A DNA stretch of 64,000 bases, taken from positions 13,247,222-13,311,221 of the forward strand of contig OX393583.1 of NCBI GenBank assembly GCA_947652605.1. The letters are read 5' to 3'. The notes beneath the pieces were generated by a model that worked only from the letters and a program-made list of their open reading frames with translations, had not been told where the DNA came from and made no database searches. The position numbers and the translations under genes are program-made. Positions 1 through 12,400 of the stretch are shown here, in pieces (position 1 is the first letter of the stretch; each line of letters begins with the position of its first letter). The DNA comes from Elmis aenea. Lineage: Eukaryota; Arthropoda; Insecta; Coleoptera; Elmidae.

Positions 1-175
1 TGTTGACCCGTTAAACATAAAACTTACTTACTTAGGGAGTTGAGAACGTTAAGTGCGGACTTTTGCCCGGGTTTACTCTATCGTTATTTTTTCGAAAATT
101 TCAACACCCTGTATCTTTAAAATAAAGCGTTTTTGGACCCATGTTGATATGAAATATTCGCTTTAAAATAAGTTT
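1..175. repeat. Fragment of TA/CACCCTGTA fold-back arm (family B-like)
   Basis: The stretch ACACCCTGTATCTTTAAAATA through GTTGATATGAAATATT (about 108-170) closely follows the right arm of the large fold-back at 27903-29385 (compare 29297-29375). It abuts exon 1 and has no coding features. Confidence 0.6.
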
Positions 176-291
176 TTGTATCGACTGTTAAAGTCCTGCT
201 ACAACAAAGTGGACCACCTGCATAAACAAATACAAAACTTGACGAGTTTTATACATTCAAACATTACTAGCAGTTACTTAATTGATTTTAG

Positions 292-402
292 TGCAACTAC
301 CGACTGCATGTTCCAAAACTCAGACACAACAGATTATGAATCGGAAAAACAACCAATAATTAATACCGCAACACCCCTAATTTCACCAAAATCTTTAATG
401 AG
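292..402 (+). CDS. SLC38A9: SLC38A9 exon 1 (5' limit uncertain)
   Basis: Ends in AG|GTAAGG with two bases of a split Arg codon. The candidate start ATG is at 308. A TTGATTTTAG acceptor ends at 291, so the exon may begin at 292 with a 16-nt 5' UTR. The frame is also open back to 167, so a longer exon coming from an upstream coding exon is possible. The DNA before about 175 is a repeat arm, which argues against coding sequence there. Encodes residues 1-31 of the cytosolic tail, rich in Ser, Thr and acidic residues. Confidence 0.65.
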
Positions 403-3400
403 GTAAGGTTGCGTAAAGTAAAATTCGTCATGATCCGTCATAACCATTTTTTAAATTGATTGCAGAAGGCCGTTTTGTTTTCCAAGCACAACATACGAGA
501 CGCCTCCCGCTTTTGAAGTCTACAATTGCACAGAACGCAACTACGACACGCTGCAGTATTTTACAAAGAGGAATGGAATATTAAATTTGAGCGACACATC
601 CCTGGTAAGTAATCCATTTTCTTGTATCGCGCTTAGCCTAATTATGTGAGACATTTTTCGAGGGACTAAGATCGGAACACGTTAAACGAAATTAACCGAA
701 TTTAAAAAAAAAAAGAAAACGAAAACGAAATTATTATTTGTCGTTCACGAACGAAAACGAAATAAGTAATTCCTAAAACCGGTTTTAACCGGTTTTATAA
801 CTATTTAATTTTCATTATTTGAACACAAACGCGAATTTACCGTCTATGCAGGGAAAACTATCACGAGGCAGAAAAATATCTCACTTGAAATAAGTGACTT
901 CACTTTTCTCCATATACAGGGTGGCCTATTTTCGATGCCCATACAGGGTATCTCGGTTATTATCAGTTATAATATATTAAGGGAACATTATTTTGCCGGT
1001 AAAATTATTGACAAAAGTTTGTTACTTTGGTAACATCCTGAGACAAAAGACATGACAAAATCCTGAGCCGAAGGCGAGGGATTTTGTCATTCATTTTGTC
1101 GAGGGATGTTACCTATAAGTGAGTCGCCTAGATGCAAACTCGGTTAAATCCATTTTGGGTGCAAATTAAACTGACAGTGCCATCTTGTAGAGAATTGAAT
1201 TCTCTGTGAATATAGACATACCCTGACATTCAAAACCGACTAAAATATGTGCTCCACACCGTTTAAATGCAAAGGTCCAATGCAAAACCGGGCAATTCCT
1301 ATTTTACATAGTAGCAGAAACGACTAAATCAATATCGATGCCAAATCGGTTATATCCAATGGCAAAATTTATCTTTAGCTACTAATACGGTTAAATCCAT
1401 TTTCATAGGTTTTACGAATTATTTTAAGCTTAAAACAAGTTCGAGTTGTTGTGTACAAGCACGTGTTTGAAAGAAGATGGATCCAGAGCGATTTGTAAGT
1501 TTAAAGTTTCCAAAGGAAAGCCCGTGCTAAAGCATTCTATGGGCTTTTAAAGGAAGAGAGGAAAGATTTACTCATTTCGTCAGAAAAATTTAGTGCTCCC
1601 AAAAATACCTGACCAAATTACATATTATAAGTGTCAATTTTATATTTACAATTTTTACGGTAGTTGTGGGATCGTCAAAAAGCAAATTGTCTCCCCAAAA
1701 TGTTTTCATCTACACTTGGTTTGAACACGAAAGTTCAAAATCTTCTAATGAAATTGTATCAGCAGTGTATGACTGCATTATTAAAATTGAAATTGGTGAT
1801 GATACGAGGGAGATTCGTTTAATGGCCGACAGGTGTACTGGACAAAATAAGAACAAATGTATGATTGCAATGGCTTGTAAATGGTTTTCGTAAGCGCCAA
1901 AACAAATTAATACAATACAGCTAATTTTCCCTGTCACTCGGCACTCATGTCTACCATCAGATCGCGTATTTGCTCAGATAGAGAAACAGGTGAAGAGACT
2001 CGCAGAAGATTGGACGGTATTTGACTGGAGGAACGCTATAAAAAATGTGATGAAACCAACAAACTGTTTGCCTTTTAAGCTATCCTCTTGTAAAAGATTT
2101 GTTCTAAGCAGAAGTAAAAAAGGAAAAATTTTTGTGAAAGGTAAAATGAATTATAAAAATGACTGCAGTGGCTCAATCAATTTGTAAAAGGGGAAAAACC
2201 CTTTAGATGATCGCTCCAAAGTTTTTACCAGTAGGCAATCGGTCCATCAAGCAACAAAAAAAAGACAATGTAAATGAGTTACCAATCAAACATTTTGGAA
2301 AAGATTGGCTCTCAAAGTCAGAAGAATATAAATTAAATTTTCATAAAGACATTATAAATTCTGTTACCGATAACAATGGTACAGATGAAGTAAACGGTTT
2401 ATGATATTATTAAATGAATGCGCTATGTTTTTAATTCAAATCCGGGCAAATCCTGAATTAGCTGCAAAAGTGGCTAAATGCGTGCTTAATTTTCATTTTT
2501 CTCTTAAACGATTTGAGTTTGTTTTTTGAGGTTCCGGTGGATTATTCTTAATATTTTTCCTTAATTTTGTCAACAAAAACAATAATTTTAACTAAACTGT
2601 GCAAGTTGTTATAGTTTTTCTCAATTATCTCATTTCCAATAAAAGTGGAGATAGTCAGTTTTGCATCTAGGCGACTCAAGTAACAAACTTGAGTTAAAAT
2701 TTTTCCTGCAAAATAATGTTCCGAAATATATTTGATTAGACTATTTCCCAAATAAGATACCAAAAATAATTAGGTACAATTTTCGTTTATTATTTGTTAA
2801 CATTTTCGATAGCGTACTAGCGCATTTAAATCGTAACTCCTTTCCTTGCAAAATTTTTCAAATTGTTTCCATATAGACGTTTTGGATGCAACAGTATTTT
2901 TGGGAGTTATATTTGCAACAGTTTTTTGTATTTCTTCTATGGAAGTTATTCCAAAACGGCTCATCTTAAATATATTTTACAACTGTCAAACATCTGTAAA
3001 CAAACAACCAGGTTGCTAAGGATTGACATGACAACGGCATGTTTTCGCTATTTTGGAGGTGAAAAAATGCCTAGGAGTTTTGCCGCTTAAAAATGAACGT
3101 GATTGGTCAAAACATTAAGGCGTGACTATAATTTGACTAAAGTGATTGGTTTATATGACCATGAGGGGAATAGTCAGTAGTAATACAGTAAATTCTCTCT
3201 AAATGCAACATTGTTAGATTCAAATGTTTTTAAAAAAATGCATTTAGAGAGTAAGGGAAACCATTTTTTAAAAATATTTTTAAAATCTTTCTATTATACA
3301 GGGTGTTGCATTAGGTAAAAAAAATGTCTTTCACTTTAGTATTTTCAAGTTTATTTAAAATTTCACACTTATCCTTAATCGTTAAATTAACTTGCTTCAT

Positions 3401-6400
3401 GATTGATTGATTGACTGTGACACTGACAGTTTTTACTACGGGTACCTTGATTTTTTAAAGTTGCGTTTATAGAATGTTTTGCATATATGGAGTAATGCAT
3501 TTATAGAGTATGATGCACTTATAGAAGTTGCATTTATGGAGAATTTACTGTATAACAAGTGCATTGAAAATTATCGATAATTTTTGGTAAATATGCCCGA
3601 ATGCAAGTCGAGTGCACTCGTGATTTTTTTTGCTTTAACTTGCATAAGTGAAGATTTGTCAAAAATTGTAGATTATTTGCAATGCACGAGTTATATTTTG
3701 CCAGAAAATTTCCTTCACCTAACCTATCTGTCAAATTAAAATGTTGTTTAATTTAGATAAAATAAAGTATACCTACTACTTGCTGCGATTGTTATTATTA
3801 ATAGATCATTTATAACTAATTTTTAATTCAAGAATTATATTTTAATAAAAATTAATGAACCAAATAGTATGTAGGTACATACATAATCTATTATGTCAAA
3901 TTTTACAAATACTGTCAGAGTGATGTGTCAGGGGTGTGGTTTAATCTATATTAAAGTAACGTTATTGGTCGCCGACATCTGTCAAAAAATTATCAAGACC
4001 AAAATATCTTATTCCCTCTCCAAATTTATATTTTCCACCAATCAAAAACTCAGATTTCTTAGAAACGACCAATAAACGCATGAAAATCTGTTAATTGCGA
4101 AAAGTAAATTATCAGTGTATGATTATGTTTATTGGCCGTTTAAAGGAAATCTGAGTTTGTTATTGGTCGAAAACGCAAATTTGACAGGAGGATCAACTCC
4201 TGGCAGAGGAATGTAAAATTATTACTGTGTAATATTGCTCCTATTGGTAGTCTCTAGAAGATTTAAGATCAGTGATTGGTTGAAAACGCAAATTTGACAG
4301 GTGAAGGGAATTTTCACATATAGAAAAAACAGTACCAGATTACTTAGTCTCGATTTCTTTTTTTGAGAGAACTCATTGCTGTTAACAGATTTTTGGTATC
4401 ATTTTAATTTTTGAAATATAGCCAAAAACCGATTTTTGGCACTTTTCAAAAATGTTAAATATCTCGCTTAAACGAAAAGATAGAGAAAAACTTTAAGGAC
4501 ATTTTTGGCATAATTTTTTGTGCTTAATAAGATAGCGATGTTCAATTGATTCTTATTCATATCAATACCGATATATTACACCCAACTTTATTTTAAATGA
4601 AAACTAAAGTCGGCTTTGACATGAATCGAAAGCTTATGGTAGCTATTTAAAATAAGAAAGTTAGGTGTAATATATTGATATTGTTAAAAGTTTAAAAAAG
4701 AATGAGCATCGCTATCTTATTAAGGACAAAAAACAATGTCAAAAATGTTTTTAAAGTTTTTTTTTTCGCTTAAGCGAGATATTTAACATTTTTAAAATTG
4801 CCAAAAATTGGTTTTTGGTTATATTTTGAAAATTAAAAAAGATATCAAAAATCTGTTTGCGGCAATTAATTTGTCTCGAAAAAATAAATAGAGACTACGT
4901 ACTTAGTTTTTTTCTATCTCTGATAATAACCGATATACCCTCTATGGGCGTCGAAAATAGGCCACCCTGCACATACAGGGTGTTGACTGAGAGTATCGTA
5001 CACAGGACTTTACGATGCAAAATTAAATAGTTGCAAATATAGGCTCCCCTGATTACGAGGATGAACTGGCAGCGGCGATTCTAACAGCGAAACTCATTGA
5101 GAGCCAACATAGAACATGCATACAGGGTTCTTGTTTTTCGAGGGGTACTATGGTAGGGCTGCCATAAATGTCGCTACCCCGACCGGGACATTTGGGCCGA
5201 GGGAGTGGGGGGGGGTCGTCGGTAAACATTTATGAATTACGATATAATTTGGTTTTGTGTCTTGTGCGAACAAATGTAAATAAAAATACAGTGGTGCCTC
5301 ATACTTCGAATTTAATTATTTTCATAAGGCCGTTCAAGTTAAATGAAAACAGAAAAATACTGTGTAATAAAATGAAAATTGCATTTCTTCATCTTGTTGA
5401 GCGTTACGTAAGAGGTGTGTTTAGAGCAAGAGACAACTTGAGCGCACAACAGATGGCGTTTACACAGTCACTTTAAATTTAAAAAAATATATAGTCACTC
5501 GCAGTGTCTGCGTTGTTAGCGAGAAATGCAACGGGAGGGGGAAGTGCGGTACATTAGTCACGACAATACAGCGACTTTCTTTATAAGCTAGCCAGCTAGC
5601 GGCAGTGAGAACGAACTAGACATTATTTTAGTCAATTTGAGCGCTTACGGTTTTTCGCTTATTATTTTTAAAAATCGTCAACAAACCGGGACATTTGATT
5701 TGTTCACCGGGACAGCGGGACAAAATTCCGCAAACCGGGACATGTCCCGGTGAACCGGGACGTATGGCAGCCCTATACTATGGGGATCTCATAAACGGTA
5801 ATAGTTACGACTTCGGTTAAACTGGGAAAATTTGTCTGAAATGATTATTGAAATAGCAAAAACAAAATCGCGTATTTAAATAAAGACTACGCAATATACG
5901 TTTATTTCGAATCCCTGTATTTACTTATAAAAAATATATTAGGGCCCCAAAAAGTGTCTTACACCTGGACCCCATTATAGAGAAGGCCGGTCCTGTATGT
6001 AAGATAGGTTTTGGGTGCTCTTGAGCTATCCATTGTTGTAGGTGCCCTTTCCATCTTTCTCGGTGTTTGTTTACTTCCTCATTTAGGTTGAATATATTTA
6101 GTTCTGTTTGAATGTCCTCGTTGCGGCGATGATCTAAAAAAGAATAACCAGCTACTGATCGGAGGCAGTGGCGTAGGCAGGGGGTGTCAGGGGATCTGAA
6201 CCCCCCCATAGGTTCGCAATAAGTCGTTATAGAGCTTGTAAACTTTAGATTTTGTGCTAAAAAAAAGTCTTCGGCTCTTTTTGCCGTTAACACCGCCCCC
6301 CCCCACCGATGAAAGCATTTAACATTCTGCTGCAACAAAAACTTAAAAAGAGAGTGGTGACCTAAAAAAAATGGTTCTCAGCTCTTTTTACGTTTATTAA

Positions 6401-9400
6401 CCCCCCCCCCCATGGAAGCATCCTGCCTACGCTACTGATCGGAGGAACCTCATTTCTGCTGTTTCTATTTTGATTTTGTTACGTTGCATTAGGGTCTAGT
6501 TTTCGCAACCGTAAAGTAGCGTTGTGATCGCCATAGAGTTTGATTATGGCGGTTCTAAAATCTCACTTTGCAGAGAGTTTTCTCTTTAGTCTTTCATTGG
6601 GTCTTCTATTTTCCCAGTTCAATTGATATTTCTTGAATTGAGTTTTCCATGTTCATGTTATATATTTTAAGGCCGGTTCTGTCCTTTGTATTTGTGCAAT
6701 GGCTCAGAACGTTACAATGTTCTTATCGTTATCACGTCGCAGTGGGTTTCGGTACTTATTCCATGCTCTTCTTAATCGATTTTTCTCTGTTGGTGGGCAG
6801 TCTACTTAGCTTCTCCTTTGATTGTGCTTGGGCTTTGTAATTGCGTCACGAACTCTGTTACATATTGCTAACGTAGTGGTCAATGTATTATTTCTTATCT
6901 AGTTTGTCTTGAGAGGTAATTTTAGTATTAAGGATGATTTGGAAGCGTTTCCAGTTTATTACCTACCGTTTATGAGTCTTGAAACGGATTCCAGAGTTTC
7001 TAGTGTTTGTATGAAATATATTATCACTGGTAAATGATTTGAGTTTAGTTCTGTGGCGACTGTTTGGTTTATTTGTTGTGTGAAAAAGGTCACGTGTTTT
7101 TCCGCTCGCGCGGAGACCGCTATAGGGGGGTTGACCACCTCTTCAGTCGTAAGAGGTACAAGGATAATGGATAGGGATGTGGATAGTCAAGGATGGGCAA
7201 GGATAGGTGGAAGTACTGCCACAGCATTTGCCTTGACCATAGAGGAAACCACCTGAAACCTCTACAATGACAGTCGGCCCTGGGAATCGAACCCAGGACT
7301 AGGACCTCCCGATTACAAGTTAGGTTGTTTTACCAACCAGCCACCAAGCTCGGTTGTTGTGTGAAGTTCTTAAGCATTATGATATCTAATATGTCTGGCC
7401 TGTGATCTTCTCTAAGAAGGCAATAAGTTGGTTCTTTGGGGGCATAAACAACGAAATTCAGTTCTGATGTTACGTTGTTTAGTTGAGTTCCAGACGGATT
7501 GTTAACACGGCATCTCCAACTGATATGTTTTTGCTATTTAGATCACCCAATTTTAGTGTTGGTTCCTCAGTTCTGGATAGTTCTGCCATATCTGCGTGTG
7601 TAATTTGTATATTCAGTAATTTGTATGCTGCTGTTATGTGGATATTTTGAAGATTCTTAAGTTTTATTTAAGGTACTGAAAACGGAACGAAAACGAAAAC
7701 GTTAAACGAAATTAACCGAAATTATTTTAAGAACGAAAATAAAACGAAATTATTGTTTTTCATTCAAGAACGAAAACGAAATAAATATTTTCCAAAACCG
7801 GTTTTATCACTATTTAAATTTCATTTGTTAAACACAAACGCGAATTTATCTTCTATGCTGGGGAGACTCCACGGGGCAGTAAAAAATCTCACTTGAAATA
7901 ACTGAGCTTCACTTTTATTCATATACATAAATGTATTAACAACTTTATTGTTTACACTTGCAATTTCGTGTAACACAAGTAACGGTACAGATATTCTCTA
8001 TTTTTAATTTGTTGATTGGATCATCAATATTAAATATACACTTGATTGGATATACAGGGTGTTTAAAATTCGTGTTTGAGCATTGGGATCTTTCTTATTA
8101 TAATAGCTAGAGATAGGTTTAAATTTGGCAAAGTTGCTAAATTTTGTGCTTATTGATAATCCAAAGAGAAATTCGAAATATCTCAAACGTTATGCGAGAA
8201 AATTAGGAAGAACTGGAAAGTCAAATTTTGAAAATCGTTTATTACTCCTTTGGAGTTTGAAATATTTTAAATGTGTAAAAAAGTTGCTTAACAACTTTTT
8301 AAGCCGAATCGGTATAGTGGTCACAAATTTTTACTAGGTCGATTCGTTTTTGTTTTAGACAACCAACTTTGTTTTTTCTTATGGGCAGTATATCGCGTTT
8401 TTCTTCGTTATTAAGGTTCATTTTTAGTACTAACAGGCCTTCAAAACTTTTAGTTTGTTGATCGGTTGTCATGGAAACAACATAAACTACAATGACCGGC
8501 CAACCTGATTTATAATGGTTATTGTTTAAAACGTATTTTTTCAAATATCACAATGAAAGAAAAAGTGAAATACCATGTGTGATACTGTCGCGGTCTTATG
8601 AAAGGTCGGGACTTTATAATTAGGATACTGACGTTCGTTTACTATTCGCGAGTTACGGGGGCGTAAACTCTACATATACTTCATAAAACACTCAGATTAA
8701 CTCAAATAACACTCCGATGGGCACACTCGCTTTGCATAAACTATTTATTAACAAATACTAGACACTTGGCTTTAATATACGAATACATGGGTCTCACAAT
8801 ACCAGAATCATTCACAAATAACACAATCAAACAATAGTCAAACGATACAAAATGATTACTTACATAATAATAACAAATGCACAGACAGTGGCCGGTTGGG
8901 CCAACTGCCCCCAAAAGCGGCCGGCGGGAGTAGCCGCAGCAAGTAGAGTAGACTCAGCCCCGCAGCAAGTAGAATAGACAGATAAACATTAAATCTTTGC
9001 TTAAATACTACCCCGTAGCGGGGGTCCTTCCGCCTGAGTTTTGGGTACATAACGGTAAATGAACAAATCTAACGAACTTTGCAAGTACATACAGCATTAC
9101 AAAATTTACTTCAAAACTCTGATTGTGACATTTCCCCCTCCGTTACAAAAATGGACCCCATTTTCAAAACATTACAACAATCAAAATATCTCCAAAACTC
9201 AATTAACTTTAAATCAAAACGCGCGACTTCGGAAACCGTTCGTGCCCGTCTTCCGAAAGCAGCTTACTTTAATCAAACCATTACTCAAATATTGAGGAAA
9301 GCACGAAAAAACCTCAATGTCGAACATAAACTGCATTTAACTTAGCAAAACACAATAGCAATTACGCGCGTGATGTCCATGAAAACCACATTTTCATCCA

Positions 9401-12400
9401 ACGGTCGCGATAATCCATGCGGCAGACACCATCGTCCAAATTTCGCTGTCCTCAAGGTATTCGGCGCTTAACGGCATTTTAAGGAAAAAGGCCGTCAACA
9501 TCCTCTTCTTCCTCAACGGACTCGTGCGCGATGTACACCGACGCAGACCCAAGACTCCATCCTTTCGTATCCTTTTCTAACCTGGACCACGTCCCAAACG
9601 ACACGCCACAGCTGATTGTCCTAAGCCCAACTCGGAACCATTTCGGAACTCCAACACTCAGTAGCAGTTACATCCAAATAATCGAATAAACTTTTTATGG
9701 TCATCTGTGGCCTCGATACTCGGCCGGTTTTCAGTTGAAAATTTACAAAAATAACCAACGTTAGAAAGTTCTAATACAAACTCATTACAAAACAACTACT
9801 ACTTCAAAGACACCATTCAAACATTTTAAAAAACACGACCCATCATAAAATTTTAAACTACCTACAACCTACAAGCCAAGTTAACAAAACTGACAAAATG
9901 AATTCTTACCACGATCCCATGGTGCATACTGACCTTCGGTAAATAAAACATTACTTTTAAATTTCATCTTACTTAAATTAACAAATTTCATGCGTTCACC
10001 ATCTACTAGACATTTATTAATTTTGCTATTCAAAAACAAATCAACGTCTTGGTTTCTAACTTTGCGATTTGAACTAACACATTTTAAAAATCGTGGCTCC
10101 TCCTTACCAACGTTTTTAAAATCATCAACAATTAAATTAGGCTCCACTTGAACATTATTAGTAACAACACCCAATTTCAAACTTTTTGGGACACTTACTT
10201 GCTTAATTTCTGGCAATACATTACAAAAATTCTCACAGTTACTCGAATCTACATTAACAATTTTTCTACGCTTATTTCTTTCAAGAACATTACTCGCGTC
10301 ATACTCAGGTAATTTATTAGCATTTACATTAATACCGATAACTTCCTCGTTATCAACACAACTAATTAAATCATCTACAACAATGTTACCATCTACGCCA
10401 TTTTCTAGCGGACCATTGTCTACAAAAATACCCTCATTATCATTTATACCTAATTCGACGCTTACCTGAGACAACACCTCATTAAAATCTTTGTCAATGC
10501 TACCTAATTCACTGCAACTGTTTATAGATTTTTGCAAATTACTATTACTTTCAATTTCAAAATTTACGATAGCCTGATCACTTACATCAATTTGAGCAAT
10601 AAATTCGCAAACCCCACTGTTATCAACTTTACTTAATTCTGTGGTTGACTTTTCAACATTTACGTTGTCATTGTTTCTAACTTGTTCCATTAAATGACTT
10701 TGTTCAACAATTTCATAAACTTTACTGTTATTATCTTTAGCCTGATCATACACATCATTTTGTACAATAACTTCACAAACATTACTTTTATCATTAACTT
10801 TTCGTTTTTCTATACTTGAATTATCAACATTTGAGACCCTAGACACCAAAAAACAATTTTTTACTTCATCTTGTGCTACCAAGCAACTGTTTAAATTTGG
10901 TTTATAATCAACATTTTCAAAACTTTTACTTTTCACTGCATAATCCCTGTCGTAAAATTTACCTGACATCCTAAACTGACCACTTTCAATTTCTCTGTTA
11001 AATTTAGAAATATTCGGCCTTTGCTTACTAAAACTGCGCTGTGAACAATTTCGAGAAATATGCCCTACAAGTCCACAACTATAGCATATTGGCTGTTCAA
11101 CAAATTTATTCTTATTTAAATTTCTATTAAACGGAACCCTATAATCATTTCTGAATGATTCATTTTCTCTGACTGAAAATCTATTTTTAAAACCATCAAC
11201 ACGATCTTTTTGCAAATTAACAGCATCTTCTGCCTTTACTATTAGGTCAACCAACTGTTCAGCCTGCTTAAGCGATTTAGCCCTACACAAATACAAGTTA
11301 CTTAAATACTCGGGCAATAAACCATCAATAAAATATTCTAAAATTTCGGTTTCTGACATCATTTTATTGCTCTCGGTACACAAAACTACAACACTTCTGA
11401 AATACGTTTTTAAGTTTTCACTACGCTGTTGCCGTTTTCTCATAAGCCTATACTGAATTTCACGTTCGTAGCTACGTCCCAAATGTTCTAAATAAAATTT
11501 ATCTACAACATTTTGCCAATTTGCACTTGGATTCCACCTTTTAAAATGATCAAACCAATTTTGAGAATCACCTATTAATGAATTTCGAAAATAAATTAAA
11601 CAGTGCCCTTCATTCCAATTATTTATACAAGCAACAGCTTTAAACTCATTCATAAAATCAATTGGATCGACACCTGGATAAAATACAGGAGGTTCCGTAA
11701 ATGACGGTAAAAGTGGAGCACGACTTAATGTATGTGCGTTACAATTCACAAACGCCATGATTCCAAATTAATCTTAATTTAAAATTGCCAACACCAAATA
11801 CAAAATAAACTTTTACAACTTCGAGGTACGTACGGGATCGTTTTTTGGAAGTTTTTACAAAAAACTTTGGGCCCTGCCCGGAGCCGCCAACAAAAGTCGC
11901 GGTCTTATGAAAGGTCGGGACTTTATAATTAGGATACTGACGTTCGTTTACTATTCGCGAGTTACGGGGGCGTAAACTCTACATATACTTCATAAAACAC
12001 TCAGATTAACTCAAATAACACTCCGATGGGCACACTCGCTTTGCATAAACTATTTATTAACAAATACTAGACACTTGGCTTTAATATACGAATACATGGG
12101 TCTCACAATACCAGAATCATTCACAAATAACACAATCAAACAATAGTCAAACGATACAAAATGATTACTTACATAATAATAACAAATGCACAGACAGTGG
12201 CCGGTTGGGCCAACTGCCCCCAAAAGCGGCCGGCGGGAGTAGCCGCAGCAAGTAGAGTAGACTCAGCCCCGCAGCAAGTAGAATAGACAGATAAACATTA
12301 AATCTTTGCTTAAATACTACCCCGTAGCGGGGGTCCTTCCGCCTGAGTTTTGGGTACATAACGGTAAATGAACAAATCTAACGAACTTTGCAAGTACATA

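Larger units (their letters stand above)
967..2765. mobile_element. Element with imperfect terminal inverted repeats around a decayed transposase-like gene
   Basis: The block GGAACATTATTTTGC near 982 reappears inverted near 2706-2720, as does GAGTCGCCTAGATGCAAA (1122; inverted near 2660). These bracket the pseudogene at 1585-2404. The left repeat is split by an 85-bp palindromic insert (1029-1113). Exact ends and target duplication are unclear. Confidence 0.5.
917..4969. mobile_element. TA-flanked fold-back element with internal insertions (family P)
   Basis: Left end CAGGGTGGCCTATTTTCGAT after TA (915-916). The right end (about 4919-4969) is its inverted copy, followed by CA in place of TA. 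Matching inverted sequence resumes at about 4320: 4330-4620 and 4640-4905 form two arms (blocks around TTAAATATCTCGCTTAA are mirrored). This shows that about 967-4319 is a later insertion into the left arm. TA target and terminal repeats suggest Tc1/mariner ancestry; no intact transposase of its own is seen. Confidence 0.75.
5925..7660 (-). pseudogene. Jockey-like LINE remnant: RT C-terminus and endonuclease middle
   Basis: On the minus strand, VAGYSFLDHRRNEDIQTELN and NEEVNKHRERWKGHLQQ (about 6160-6000) match the conserved LINE tail usually read as LxHKRNExIRxxL...YRxxWxxHLxRM. On the same strand near 7560-7640, ADMAELSRTEEPTLKLGDLN then SKNISVGDAVLTIR resembles the GDFNAKH part of an AP-like endonuclease domain. 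Interrupted by a hAT MITE (6166-6437), a SINE (7085-7353) and, at 7670, a large hAT. The order of the pieces relative to a normal EN-RT element is only partly collinear, so more than one LINE may be involved. Confidence 0.55.

Noticed and set aside
5168..5476. 102-codon open frame
   Set aside because: Entirely inside the hAT MITE 5154-5775; no protein signature.
7265..7345. Possible tRNA gene with A and B boxes
   Set aside because: The acceptor stem does not pair and the sequence continues into a long tail bounded by a 12-bp duplication, so it is a SINE.
8856..12359. 64-codon open frame present twice
   Set aside because: Located in both LTRs; duplicated only because LTRs are duplicated. No gene evidence.
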